Assembly: GCA_022539475.1 (NCBI GenBank)
Contig: VCMS01000065.1
Coordinates: 186,001-250,000, forward strand
DNA length: 64,000 nucleotides
Direction: 5' to 3'
Source: Gracilaria domingensis
Lineage: Eukaryota > Rhodophyta > Florideophyceae > Gracilariales > Gracilariaceae
In this document: one piece after another, positions 11,137 to 21,561 of the stretch
Layout: every line of letters begins with the position of its first letter
How positions within the stretch are numbered: position 1 is the stretch's first letter
Program-made: the position numbers and the translations under genes
The notes under the pieces: model-generated
Database searches by the model: none
What the model was told of the DNA's origin: nothing
The model's input: only the letters and a program-made list of their open reading frames with translations

Positions 11137-11934
11137 CTACTCGCTGCCGCGCACGCCGCTCGCGCTGTAGCGCCCGGCGCGCACGTCCACGCGCGCGCCC
11201 GTGCGCTCGTCGAAGAAGCGGTGGCGCCGCCAGCCCAGCGCGAAGCCCGTCGCCAGCAGCCACGCCGCTGGCGGTGCCATCAGAAAGCGAATGTACGTGC
11301 TGCGCGCGTCGCGCCGCAGCACGGCGTGCACGCGCAGCACCAGCTCCGCGGCCACCGTGCGCGGCTCCTCCGCCAGCAAGTTGAAGACGCGCCGCGCCGC
11401 CGGCTCGCGGTTCTCGCCCAGCAGCAGCTCCGTCAGCACCATGCCCGGCGACAGACAGTGGAAGCGGCACCAGCCGCGCGCGCACTTCTTGTTGAGCGAC
11501 TTGACCAGCTGCGGCACTCTACGTTTCGTCGCGCCGTACGCCGCGTACGTCGCCGTCGCGTTGCCACTCGTGCCGCTGCCGTCCATCACAAACAGGCGAA
11601 CGCGCCGCTGCTGCGCGTCCGCAATGCGCATCGCCTCCCGCGCGCACAGCAGCTACCCTAGCAGATTGGTGTTCACCACGCGGCGCAGGTCGTCCACGTG
11701 CGCGTCGCGCAGCGCCGCGCGCTTGCCCACCGTGCCGTCGTTGCAGATGAACGCGTCCACCGACGGCAGGTGCTGCCGCATAAAGCGCCCCAGCTGGGCC
11801 ACCTGCTGCTCGTCGCTCACGTCCGCCACGCAGCCGAACACCGCCGCGCCCGGGTTCTCCGAGCGCGTGGCCAGTTTTATCAAGGTCTTCCGGAAGCGCT
11901 CGCATTCCTCCGCCTCCGCCTCCTCGCGCGTCAT
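11137..11934 (-). pseudogene. Short-chain dehydrogenase of NYC1/NOL (chlorophyll b reductase-like) type, truncated, with in-frame TAG
   Basis: Two minus-strand frames are in the same register, separated only by one TAG (near 11651). The first has ADVSDEQQV and the middle Rossmann elements ending VNTNLLG. The second starts LLCAREAM and contains the catalytic region GSGTSGNATATYAAYGATKR (Tyr and Lys of YxxxK) followed by CLSPGMVLTELLL, which resembles the LSPGMV motif of NYC1/NOL. The N-terminal NAD(P)-binding glycine motif is missing. In plants these plastid enzymes start chlorophyll b breakdown. An organism without chlorophyll b would use a relative for something else. The missing N-terminus and the stop make this a probable pseudogene. 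Confidence 0.6.
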
Positions 11935-12646
11935 TCCATCGCCGTTACCCTCCCAATCCCCGCGCGTCGAGCATGGCGGGCATGAGCGCGCCCAGCGCGG
12001 CGGCGCGAAACGGCGACTCGTCGCGATGGTTCAGCTACACGAAAAGCGACAGCGCGACGAGCGCCTACTCGGCGGCAGTGCGCATGGGCGGCGAGGGCGC
12101 CAGCGCGCGCGCGCGCTGAAGGAGAAGCGCGGGGCGGCTGCGGGGTCGTCCAGCAGCAGCGACGGAATGCGCAGCGCTAGGTCGAACAGCGCGGTGCAGC
12201 CGATGGCGCGCAGCGCGTCGCGGAAGAGCGGCGAGCCTTCGGTGCAGGCACCCACTGCACGCGGCAGCGGACGGCGTAGAGAGCGTTGTGACCAGCGCCG
12301 GTAGCAGGCGTGCCAGGACGTGAGCTGAGAAGAGTAGCGAAATAGAAATAAATGACGTGAAACTGGTTCAAATCATAATTGCGTCGTATCATCTGGGTCC
12401 GATGGAGACCATATTTCCTCATCATTATCTCTGCCGCTAAATTTGGTACCAATAACGATCCATAGAATACAATACGGCAATGCATCCAAATGGCCACTGT
12501 ACTGTACACGCCCATTATGCGGCCAATTAAATTTACTTTGGAAATAACTACGGCCACTAATCGGCCATTTATAGCCCGAAATTGATGTTCATAGTGGCGT
12601 AGTCTTGGAGAGAGCTCAGGAGCGCGCGTGATGCCCCGTTGGTTGG
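11935..12646. other. Spacer between SDR remnant and LCB2 fragment
   Basis: The left part is GC-rich and might hold degraded 5' sequence of the SDR gene. The right part (12310-12600) is AT-rich with GGCC(A/N)-type repeats. No domain is recognisable on either strand. Confidence 0.35.
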
Positions 12647-12930
12647 TTGGTTCATCCATCGTACACGCCCATTCAGGCCGATGTCACTCCCGCGGCCGAG
12701 CATTCTTCCATGCCTCCGGACCCTACTGCCAGGGTTACGAGGTTTCGTAACTTAGGCAGGTGCAATTACCTGGGGTATGCCGAGATTCTTGAAAGTGTTC
12801 ACTCGTCCGTCACCGATGTCTTGGATCAGTGTGGTGTCGCTTCGTGCAGTGTGTATGTGTCTACGGGGCGCTCTGAGCTTGTACGCAAGCTAGAGCGAAC
12901 GGTCGCCAAAGATTTCGGTAAAAAAGGTGC
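12647..12930 (+). pseudogene. Serine palmitoyltransferase LCB2-like fragment
   Basis: About 60 residues from 12743 resemble the N-terminal part of the pyridoxal-phosphate enzyme serine palmitoyltransferase subunit 2 (alpha-oxoamine synthase family). CNYLGYAE corresponds to the NYLGFA-type motif, followed by a region like YGVG.CS.R and then ELVRKLERTVAKDFGKK, like the helix before the substrate-binding loop. Residues normally conserved in the GxCSxR segment are altered. The similarity stops at a perfect fold-back, where epimerase sequence begins. It cannot encode an enzyme: the PLP lysine domain is absent. Confidence 0.5.
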
Positions 12931-12989
12931 CAACACCACGTTCTCCTCCTCAGTTGGTAGTACCAACTGAGGAGGAGAACGTGGTGTTG
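12931..12989. repeat. Perfect 29-bp fold-back with a 1-nt spacer
   Basis: Arms 12931-12959 and 12961-12989 are exact reverse complements separated by a single G. The right arm is epimerase coding sequence (TEEENVVL). The left arm is its inverted copy and ends the LCB2 fragment. Confidence 0.95.
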
Positions 12990-13346
12990 AAGGAATTATG
13001 TAACCGAATTAAAAGGATGGGAATGCAGATTGGAGTTGCGTTGCGCCCGAATACGTCTATAAAGGTCGTAGAAGCACTTATGAAGGAAGGAGTTGTAGAC
13101 ATGTTGTTGTTGATGACGGTGGAGCCAGGGTTTCGAAGACAGGCGCTTATGGAGGGTGTTCTTGATGAGGTGCGACATGCATGGGAGTTGTACCCAAGAA
13201 TAGGGATACAGGTGGATGGGGGTATTGGACTGAGTACTGTGAAAGGAGTAGTGAAGGCCGGTGCAAACATTTTAGTTGCAGGATCTGCCATCTTTGGCTC
13301 GACTAACCCAGCTCATGTCATAGCTGGTTTTCGAAAGGTTGGTTAG
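12961..13346 (+). pseudogene. Ribulose-phosphate 3-epimerase, C-terminal half only
   Basis: The frame encodes the second half of the TIM barrel: IGVALRPNTSI (usual GVAIKPGTP), MLLLMTVEPGF (usual MTVEPGFGGQ), IQVDGGI with the second catalytic aspartate, and the phosphate-binding end AGANILVAGSAIFG. It ends at a TAG. The N-terminal half with the HVDVMDG motif, the metal-binding histidines and the first catalytic Asp is missing, replaced by the fold-back and the LCB2 fragment. The enzyme interconverts ribulose-5-phosphate and xylulose-5-phosphate in the Calvin and pentose-phosphate pathways. The GG of EPGFGGQ is RR here. Non-functional as it stands. Confidence 0.85.
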
Positions 13347-13429
13347 AGATAGTAGCATAAAATTATTGTTTATTACATTGTTACCTTTACGTGTTATCAC
13401 GACTATATTCTCCGCCTCCATTGGAGATG

Positions 13430-13735
13430 TATTTCTCTTGTATCACAACCGGGAAAGGATGTTAGAGAACATCAATATATCCCCAGTGGACGCTGAGAGG
13501 GAGGATGAACTACTCTACGTGCTATCATTGTTACCCATCCGGTGTCGAGTGGTGACATATTCTTTTTTTGTCACAACCCGCACAGGATGTGACGGAAGAA
13601 GAAGATGCCCCCAGTCGAGACAGAGGGTGAGCTACTCTAAGTACAATCACTAGTCCCTAGCTTGCCTCCACTGGCAATATCTTCCTGTTTTGCTATAACC
13701 ATCGAGTGAGGTTATGGCGGAAGAGAAAAATATCG
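13430..13735. repeat. Three imperfect tandem copies of a ~125-bp unit
   Basis: Copies start near 13430, 13563 and 13686. Each contains a T-rich start, a (TC)ACAACC-like word, GGATGT(T/G)A(G/C) or similar, then CCCCAGT(G/C)GA or CGCCGGTCGAG, then GAG-rich sequence. They lie directly upstream of the repeat A coding frame and may be its promoter region. Confidence 0.5.
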
Positions 13736-15382
13736 CCGGTCGAGGCGAGGTGGGTGGGGATTATGTGAGAGCGAAAGAGGGGACAGAGGGGTGGCGCTTA
13801 AATGGTGCAAGGTGCGGAGGTGTACAGTAGATGTTTTGGCGGGAAATGGGATGAGGGAAACAGGGACAATCATGGTGCTGGATATAGCCCGTGTGGTTGG
13901 ACAGTGGGGGTGGACAGCACAGTTTAGCTCGAATGCACTGTATCGCAGTGGAAACTTCGATCCAACTACTACTTCTCCTTCTGAAGATGTCCAACGGATA
14001 CGTGAAGGATGAGGAGCTGTTGGCGCTGTTGGAGGGGAAGGAGGTACCGCCGACGCCGTCACCAAAGCGGGAAGAGGACGTGATTACGGCGGCTGCTCGG
14101 ATGTCGCAGAAGAAGGAAGTGGCCGATGAAGGAAAAAAGTGTGAGGCGAGGAGAGGGGATGGTGATGAGGTGGAGAAGGGGGTAGAATTGGAGGTGGAGG
14201 GGGTCGCAATGGAGAGAAGGGGTGCGGTGCATCTGAGTCAGTTAGAGGTTGGAGACCAGATAGAGAGTGGGGGCGGAGAGGGTGACAGGGAGATGCAGTT
14301 TGTGGGGGAGATGAAGGCGAGGGTGGGGATGTTGGGGTTGGTGATGAAGGAGCAACTGGACGATGGAATTGTGGAGATTGTAACGGAAATGGGCGGTGTG
14401 GTGCTGAGTGGGGGTGGTAGTGGTGTTTCGGTTGAGGCGATTTCGAGCCTGCGGAATTCGTTGTCGGTATTGGGAGTGGAGATGAGAAATCATGTGTATG
14501 GGATAGTGGAGTGTGCGGGAAGGGAGGTTGGAGAGTTGCGGGAGGAGAATAGGGTTCTGAAAGAGAGGTTGGACGTGCTGGAGAAGGAGGTGAAGGAGCT
14601 GGGCAAGAGGCAAAGATTGGTGGAAGAGGAGACGGTGAAAGGAGGTGTGGAGGGAAAGACGGAGAAGGGAAGTGTGGGAAGGGTGGCGGTGCAGAAGGGG
14701 TCTCCTGTGACACCGAAGACAAAGGGTGGTGGGGTTGGGGATGTGAAGAGCCGTCTGAAGAAGAGGCGTAAGGAGATGAAGAAGGTGGTGGAGGAGGTGC
14801 CGCGGGAGGGAGTCGGAGATCCGGTGGTGACTGGGTTTAGGAGTGCGGCGGAGGTGGCGCGGACTGCGAAGGGGATTCTGAGGGGACAGGAGGAGAGAAG
14901 GATGGGAGGGATGTGAAGCCGTTTTGGGGGAGGCGGGTATACGAGAAGGGGGAGGGTTTTCCACCTGACTTCTACAAAATGACGTTGGCGGAGACGGAGA
15001 GGGAGGATGCGAACGCGTGATGGGCGAGAAATGGGTAAAGAGCGGGGGTGGTGTGGACTGGGAAGAAGTGATGGGATGATTGAGGTGGGATGAGTTGCAA
15101 TTGGCATTGCAACAAAAAAAAATGGAAACGCAAACTAGCACGAATGCAGTTTTGAGAGAGGGTCGCGGAAAAGAGTGAATGGGGTGGTGCGGCGAAGTAG
15201 AACCTCTACAAAAACTAGGCGACCCAAGAACTAAACTGCGCGAAATGGAATTTAATATTCCAAAATTTCTTAATTTTTTGAGTGCCAGCCTCTGCTACCC
15301 CCTCGCGCGCCCCAAATAGCCCCAAAACTAGCTTAGTTTCCAAAGCGAACAGACTATATTCCACTTTGCAGAACACAGACGA
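13736..15382 (+). mobile_element. Repeat A, longer copy 2
   Basis: It contains the coiled-coil frame below and the ~400-base 3' tail shared with copy 1, ending at the same base (CAGACGA). At 15383 the sequence switches abruptly to Ty3 integrase. The plus strand of the coding part is strikingly purine-rich (G and A). The left limit is uncertain. Confidence 0.65.
13987..14916 (+). CDS. Repeat A protein, coiled coil, function unknown
   Basis: From the ATG at 13987 (MSNGYVKDEELLALLEGKE) it encodes about 309 residues, rich in Glu, Gly, Val and Lys. A segment near residues 170-220 (VGELREENRVLKERLDVLEKEV) has clear heptads and should form a coiled coil. A basic RLKKRRKEMKK stretch follows. The last ~15 residues are in a different frame from the tail conserved with copy 1 (RRVYEK...PDFYKMTLAETEREDANA, ending near 15018), so a small indel near 14890-14920 has probably changed the C-terminus. 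No transposase, gag zinc knuckle or polymerase motif is visible. It may be an accessory or structural protein of a mobile element. Confidence 0.5.
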   Translation: MSNGYVKDEELLALLEGKEVPPTPSPKREEDVITAAARMSQKKEVADEGKKCEARRGDGDEVEKGVELEVEGVAMERRGAVHLSQLEVGDQIESGGGEGDREMQFVGEMKARVGMLGLVMKEQLDDGIVEIVTEMGGVVLSGGGSGVSVEAISSLRNSLSVLGVEMRNHVYGIVECAGREVGELREENRVLKERLDVLEKEVKELGKRQRLVEEETVKGGVEGKTEKGSVGRVAVQKGSPVTPKTKGGGVGDVKSRLKKRRKEMKKVVEEVPREGVGDPVVTGFRSAAEVARTAKGILRGQEERRMGGM

Positions 15383-15384
15383 CT

Positions 15385-17424
15385 CCTTGCAGACGAGGAT
15401 CTTACAACTTTCGCATTACGCAAAGTTAGGTGGCCACGCAGGTGGAAGAAAGTTGTACCTCACCTTGAGGAGAGACTTCTACTGGCCCACCATGGCGGTG
15501 GATTGTTACGCTACGGTACGCTTCTGTGCCGATTGCGCGAGAAATCGCGCGAAACTCCGGAAGAACTCCAAGAAAGTGAAACTATTCCCTGCCAGGGTGC
15601 CGCTTGAATTTGTGGCAATCGATATCCTCGGACCATTGCTCACCACTTGGAGAGGTAACAAGTTCCTTCTCGTTATCACGGATCGGTTCTCGAAACTGGT
15701 TCGGACAGTACCTCTAAAGAGGATCACCGCGTTCACAGTCGCGCAGGCGTTCGCCACGTGGATCTTCGTGTACGGTCCTCCTATGGAGTTGTTGTCCGAT
15801 AACGGAAAGCAATTCGCATCCTGCTTCTTCCAGGATGTATGCCGCATCATGGGTGTGAAAAACCTCTTCACGACCACATACCACCCACAATGTAATGGGC
15901 AAGTTGAACGGTATAACCGTACGATGCTGACATCTCTCCGTTCTTACGTTGCCGACCACCCAAAAACATGGGACTTATACACCGACGCGTTAACCTTTGC
16001 GTATAACACGCAGGTACACAGGACTACTGATGTTTCCCCATTCGAACTGGTTTTGTCAAGGACACCTCCGCCATTGGCATTAGAATCACAAGCCAGCTTG
16101 GGCAGTTTCCCATCTGTGGGTGATTATCGCCAACAATGGAAGGCTTCGCTAACGAAGTTAGTACCGGCCGCCCGGAAATCAATGGCGAAAGCCCAAGTCG
16201 CTTACAAGCGTGATTTTGATGCTCGCTTGCGAGGAAGAACCCCTGAACCACTCACCGTGGGCAACCATGTCTTCGTACGGAAGGAACACTACAACCCTAA
16301 AAAGGGCAAACGTCATAAGCTCTCGCCTGTGGCGGATGGACTGTATAAGGTTATCTCGGTTGCACCGGAAACTGTTGTGGTCGAGATCGCTGACGACTAT
16401 GAGCGGATTTCCGGCTACCGAGTGGTAATAGCCCCTCCACCCTCGTCTGAGGTTACCCCATCTGGTACGGAGCCCGTGTCTACGGAGTCAACAACGCCGG
16501 TAACACCGGAAACAAATATGGTGACAAGACCCTCCGTCCTGCCCCACCCCCATCGAGGCCTTACAGACCTCCCGATAGAGTCGGCCCCGCCGACTGTGTC
16601 GGAAAATGATCGCCATCATGGCACCCCCGTTTCTGTCCCATCGCTGTGTTCACCTACCCGCGATGCGGGACATTATGTTACTCCCCACGCCGCTCCATCT
16701 AAGGAGGGGGAGGAGGTTATCAGCCCTGCTGAGAGTCATTTGCCGACGTCGCGTTGTGAGAACAACCGAGCAGCACGGACTGTACGGAGCTCTCCGGATG
16801 TTCCGGTCAGTGCGCAGGCATCGCGTTCGCAACGCACGCTTGCACGCCGCACGCACAGCCCCGTTGCCGGGAAGTCAACATCGTCGCCGGGTAAGGACAC
16901 TCACGCAGAAGCGGATTCGGTTAAGTCAACAGAGCCTCGTGGCCTACCAGCCGCGGTGGGTCGGACAAAGTCGAAAGGTGCCGTCAGCACCGAGCTGACG
17001 CCGTCGGAACAAAGCCCCACTGGGGAAAGCGCACCGACATCGCGACCCACCCCGCAACGCGATGCAGAACGACCAGGAATCCTGAGAAATCCTGCGGAGC
17101 TGGCACGAGCTGAGAAAAAAGAAGTCCCGAGTGACTCGGTGGAAACCGGCAGTACAGCCGTGGGAATGCCGGACACTCCGGAAAGAGTTCACGTCATGGA
17201 CGGTACAGCACCAAATACTGGGCATAAAATATCGGCGCAAGTGCAGCCGCGCGCGGAGATCACGAGATCGCAACCCGCTGGCGGTGCCGATAACCCCGGT
17301 AACACGGAAGTAACCGTTCAGAACGGATATTCGAGCAAAGAAGCTCAAGGGCTAACGGAGCAGCCGTTGGAGGACACCTGTAACAGGGAAGCGGTTCTCC
17401 CGAGGGAGCTTGAAAACCAACCGT
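15385..17424 (+). pseudogene. Ty3 integrase and linker (pol C-terminal part, interrupted)
   Basis: The frame opens with the zinc-binding HHCC region (SHYAKLGGH ... CADC). The catalytic core follows with the DDE residues in AIDILG, LLSDNGKQF and NGQVERYNRT. A GPY/F-like module (DGLYKVISV) and a basic stretch come next, then a long Ser/Thr/Pro-rich linker with the motif VLPHPHRGLTDLP. The frame in the contiguous sequence stops three codon-bases into the nested LTR (TGTAG). Without the insertion it would continue in the same frame into the chromodomain piece at 25422. Upstream, an ATG within repeat A (15282) happens to be in frame, giving a chimeric start. The integrase inserted element cDNA into chromatin. 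Confidence 0.9.
17420..17424. repeat. Target-site duplication ACCGT, left copy
   Basis: The five bases ACCGT immediately before the nested LTR (17425) are repeated immediately after its other LTR (25417-25421). Ty3-type integrases usually make 5-bp duplications. Confidence 0.95.
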
Positions 17425-18272
17425 TGTAGTGCAAAACCGTGACGCGAACGGACAAAAACCAGCCGCATACGCGGAAGCACTCAAGGAGTTCAGCCTTGCT
17501 CCCTGTGAGGGGTGGCGCAGCGGAAGAGCCCTCCGATGGGGTCGACACGTGCCGGGCGTAACTCCGGGCGACCCGTTCCTGACTTACAGACGGAGGTCGG
17601 GGGGGAAAGACCAGCCACAGATGTGGAAGATCCGAGACAGCGGTGCGGGCAAATGTAGGGGCAAACGAAGGAAAAGAGCCGTGTATACAGACACAGGACC
17701 TGTTATAGAAGGGAAAAGAAAAGGAGAAACAAAGCAAAAGAAATAATAACCTGATAACCGGGCGGAGAACAGCCGTAAGAACGGGAAAAACAAGAACAAA
17801 ACAAGACACCAAAATAAACGACAATGTCCGTATGTAAACGGTGGCTCCTCAGAGACGCGAGGCGGATCAGCACTGCCGTATTCGACACGGACGCTCTCCG
17901 AAGAGTCGCGGTCGCGTGCGGGCGATAGACTTAGAGCCGAACACTCGGTTGACTTTACTTCCCAGAAGGATGGCCAGTCGGCCGGCCCTTAAGTAGGGAT
18001 CACTACAGTATCTAATCAAACAAATATCCCGGCACACATCCGGCCACAGCCACACACGTGTACCGTGCCCCGTCGGCTCAAAGGGGCAATCCGCAAAAGC
18101 GGCAATATCCACCACGTGGACACCTGATGTGCCCACAACCAGGCCAACAAATAAACATTCTCCCACCAAGGGCTATCCTATCCTCACCATCTGAGACACC
18201 ATTCCGGCATACCGGCACATCTGCGATTAGCAGCACGAGCGAGGCCGGAGTTTCCGGGGTCATTGCACTACA
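17425..18272 (-). repeat. 3' LTR of the nested element
   Basis: 848 bp. It differs from the other LTR at about four bases and one single-base indel by eye (under 1 percent), so the insertion is fairly recent. Ends are perfect 8-bp inverted repeats (TGTAGTGC ... GCACTACA). Confidence 0.95.
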
Positions 18273-18289
18273 TCTCCCCCTCCTCAAGA
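18273..18289 (-). other. Polypurine tract of the nested element
   Basis: On the minus strand this reads TCTTGAGGAGGGGGAGA directly before the LTR start, the expected position and composition of a plus-strand primer. Confidence 0.85.
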
Positions 18290-21200
18290 TTCGGGTACTA
18301 AGCCGAATCAAGCGGTCAATTCCTTGACAGAGGCCAAGAGCAAGGCTTCCGAGAACTCGGTCACAGCGAGGGACATCAGCTCCCAATGCGTTGCGCGAGT
18401 CCATCTTCTCGACATGCGAGCATTCCGTGATGACGGCATTCCCTGCGAAATATAACAGCCGAATTCTTCCGGGACTTCCACTGAGTGGCGTCAAAGGAGC
18501 GACGTAGAAGCGTCTCTCCTCTGTGCGAGACAGCCTTCTCCCAACGGGAGCAAAGCCAGACGCGATTGAAAGCGGCACGAGCATTCCAGCGAAGACCGAT
18601 ATCATCGGAGAACATGATTCTAATAGCGTGCGGTTCGGTTCTGTTTGCGTGCGACCTCCGCCAAGTGCAGTACTTCAGTATGACAAGAGCTTGGCTAGAG
18701 TCCCAGCCATCTGGCTTTCCGTACTGAACGGCTTGTCAGTTTTCCAGAGTGACCTGGCGCCATCAATTCAATTCCTGAGTGACCAGGCAGAGCAATCTCC
18801 TTCTCAAAAGGTGCATCCCCAGTAGGGTTAAACATTTCACATCATTCCCGCCACTGGCATGGTGGCAGCGCACAATCGTTCACCAACTGAAATACAACTT
18901 CAACTTCCCGTTCCGGGCTACCTCGCACACCACGAGTCACCAGTCTATGGCATGTCGACGCCAGATCCTTTATGATGAGGGCAACCGCGGTGCGGAATTT
19001 TCAACAGACCGACAAAAATTCGGGAGGTGCTTCAGAGGTGCACCGTGCTTCCGTTAATAGCGGAATACCATTTCCCTAGACGGGGCTTTCATGTCTGCAC
19101 ATCCCGTAACGGACGGCTAACGCAACATCCCGTACGACATGGGTCAATCAGTACGCGTCCTGAATGACCAGGCTACTAGGAAAAGATGTGCCATCCGCCA
19201 TGCGGCAACTCTTCATCTTCTATCAGTGCTTCTCAGCGGCAGAGCTGCATCCACAATGTGGCGTACTTCCAACGAGGGGATTTCCCTTCATTCGAGCTTC
19301 ATCCGCTAGAGCGGCTAGTATCGTCGCCAAACTGGTGTTCATCACAACGCCGGAATATCCACGGAACAGTATACAGAATATCCCGAACGGACAGCTCCGT
19401 TACGTACGGCATGAAAGAAATAGTACCGGCAAAGACGGCTCCCGAATATGTAGGGTTCACACTCGCTTCCGAGATATCCCAGACCTGGGCGCACCTTCAT
19501 CGCTTCGTCCTCGAAGAGGTTCTTCTTTGACCGAAATTTCGGAAGCACTCCATGAAACAATGGCTAAATACCATATTCCATCTTAGACGGCTATCAACGA
19601 ATATAATCTGAAATTATTCAGTAGCCCGAGTACGGGAAGGTAGAATGAACCGTCAACAGATGTCGAGTTGCTGAGTTATTGCCTCTGCAATATGAGGCCT
19701 AGCATCTTCCCGTGGAAGACGGGCCTTCAAAGTATACCATCCCAGCATTTTGAACATTGCTGGCTTGGAAACCTCACTTGTAGTGCACTCCAATGTTATT
19801 GGCTATGCCACATTACACGTGGATGAGTGCAACCAATTTTCATTGGCTCCTTTCACTGCCAAGTGGATTTGTGCACTATCCTCCGTTTGCACGGCCAGCC
19901 ACGTGTGTGGTGCACAAATAAAATCTAACTTCCATCCATGAAGGGTTCTATTCTGGTTGCACCGGCCAATTCACACGTGTAGGCGTGCCACCTAAATCGA
20001 TTCGGCTTCCACCCAAGATGGGCCAACTTCCGGTTGCACCGGCTAAAATACACGTGTGCATGTGCACGCAAAGTGCATCGTGCTGCTCCACGCGCCGTGG
20101 CAAGCACATTGCTGTGTCGACTTCAGCGCCGTGTTGCACGGATTGCGCAGTGCCTGCAACAGTGCAAGCTGCTGGGCCGCCACGAGCGGGTCTCAACGTG
20201 ACACTCCGAATATTTCGGTGCTTTGCGACGCCGCACAGGGCGGACGGCCACCAAAATTGATCGCCAAGCATGGCTACTGTGCGAACCTTTCCGTCTTTGG
20301 TACGGCTTTCGACCTCTCCAAACCATGAGACATAACCGTTCTTCACTCGGCTTGTGCTGAATTCACGGTACGTGCTTCGATACGTCTTCCGCGTATTATG
20401 CGGCATTCGGAGACCGCATTGCACCGTTCTTCATCGGCGATTCTACCGGCGCACGGGAGGAGCGCAAATGATAATTCCACAACACAGTGGCCACAACTGC
20501 GAACTAACGCGCCAACCTTTTCCCCACTGTGGGCCTCCTGCGAACAGGTACGATAGCGAACAGCGCCACGAGGAGCGGACCAGCCAGCAGTCTGCGGTAT
20601 CCAGCCAGGTTGGCAGATGTGCACGACCCAAAGGTTAGGGACCACACCGGGTAACCGGAATACATCAACAGCGCACCAATTCCTCGCGAAGAGGCGATAT
20701 AATCCCAGCCTTAATAGGACGTTCCGACCAGAAAGCGGCGGTCAATGGCAACAATTACGCGACCAAGCGGCTATGAACCGAGAGATTCGGACGACTTTTT
20801 CTGTTTCCTACCGCACTGGGCGGTGTGCAACAAAAGTCCTGCGACATTATAACCCAAATTGGGACGCCGTCAAGGCTGTCGGACAAAATGACTTCGAGCT
20901 CCCATAGGAGGGCATTGTTACCGTTGCTTCAACGGATGTTCAGATAATCGCGGTAAGTATCATTCCATCTTCATTGTGTATTGCACGGTATACACCGGCG
21001 AGCCGGAAACCAATATCCGCGAACATGAAGCGGCAAATGAACCATACTCTAACATGAATATCTTCTCGGATTACGCGCTTCCTCTAAGTAGAGGCAACGT
21101 TTTTCACGACTCCGGAACTGAACCGGCTGCTCTGAGGAAGAGTCGAGTCGAGCTACAACCGTCCAACCCACGGCATTCACCGGCACTCCGGAAAACGACT

Positions 21201-21561
21201 ACCACGAGTGCAATGCAGAATTACTGACCAACTGACATCTCCTCTTCTCACCCTCTGGTGCCAATCCTGCGTACAGGCACGATACCGTATAACGGATACC
21301 TCACGAAGAAACGTGCTAGCCTCCGATATTCGGGGAAAGGATCGAACCGTGTCCCACTCAAGGGCTGTAAACCGTTCTCAACGGCAATTACACCGCCATT
21401 ATCAGACTCCAGCTTCTTCGAAGAAGACATTGCGGACCGTTCTGCGGACACATTCCCAAAATGAGGGGGACGACTAATAAGGCAAGCACATCTCCACTTC
21501 TCATTCGTGGCATGTTCCAACAAGCTTGGCACAACATATCCCTACAAGGGCGGATCGCTCA
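18290..21561 (-). other. Long 3' region of the nested element, no coding potential recognised
   Basis: About 3.3 kb between the pol stop and the polypurine tract. Open frames on both strands are short and none shows integrase, RNase H or chromodomain motifs. An imperfect ~73-bp tandem duplication lies at about 19919-20067 (each copy with CCATCCATGAAG- or CCACCCAAGATGG-like sequence, then GGTTGCACCGGC and ACACGTGT). The related plus-strand element has antisense frames in the equivalent region. No intact counterpart is seen here. Confidence 0.5.

Noticed and set aside
11650-11652. Possibility that TAG is a sense codon in this genome
   Set aside because: The epimerase piece and the chromodomain pol frame end naturally at TAG, and other damaged genes have TGA or TAA stops as well.
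19784-19917. Possible solo LTR starting TGTAGTGCAC inside the nested element
   Set aside because: The putative right end (GTGGTGCACA) is not complementary to the start, it is too short, and no target duplication is visible.
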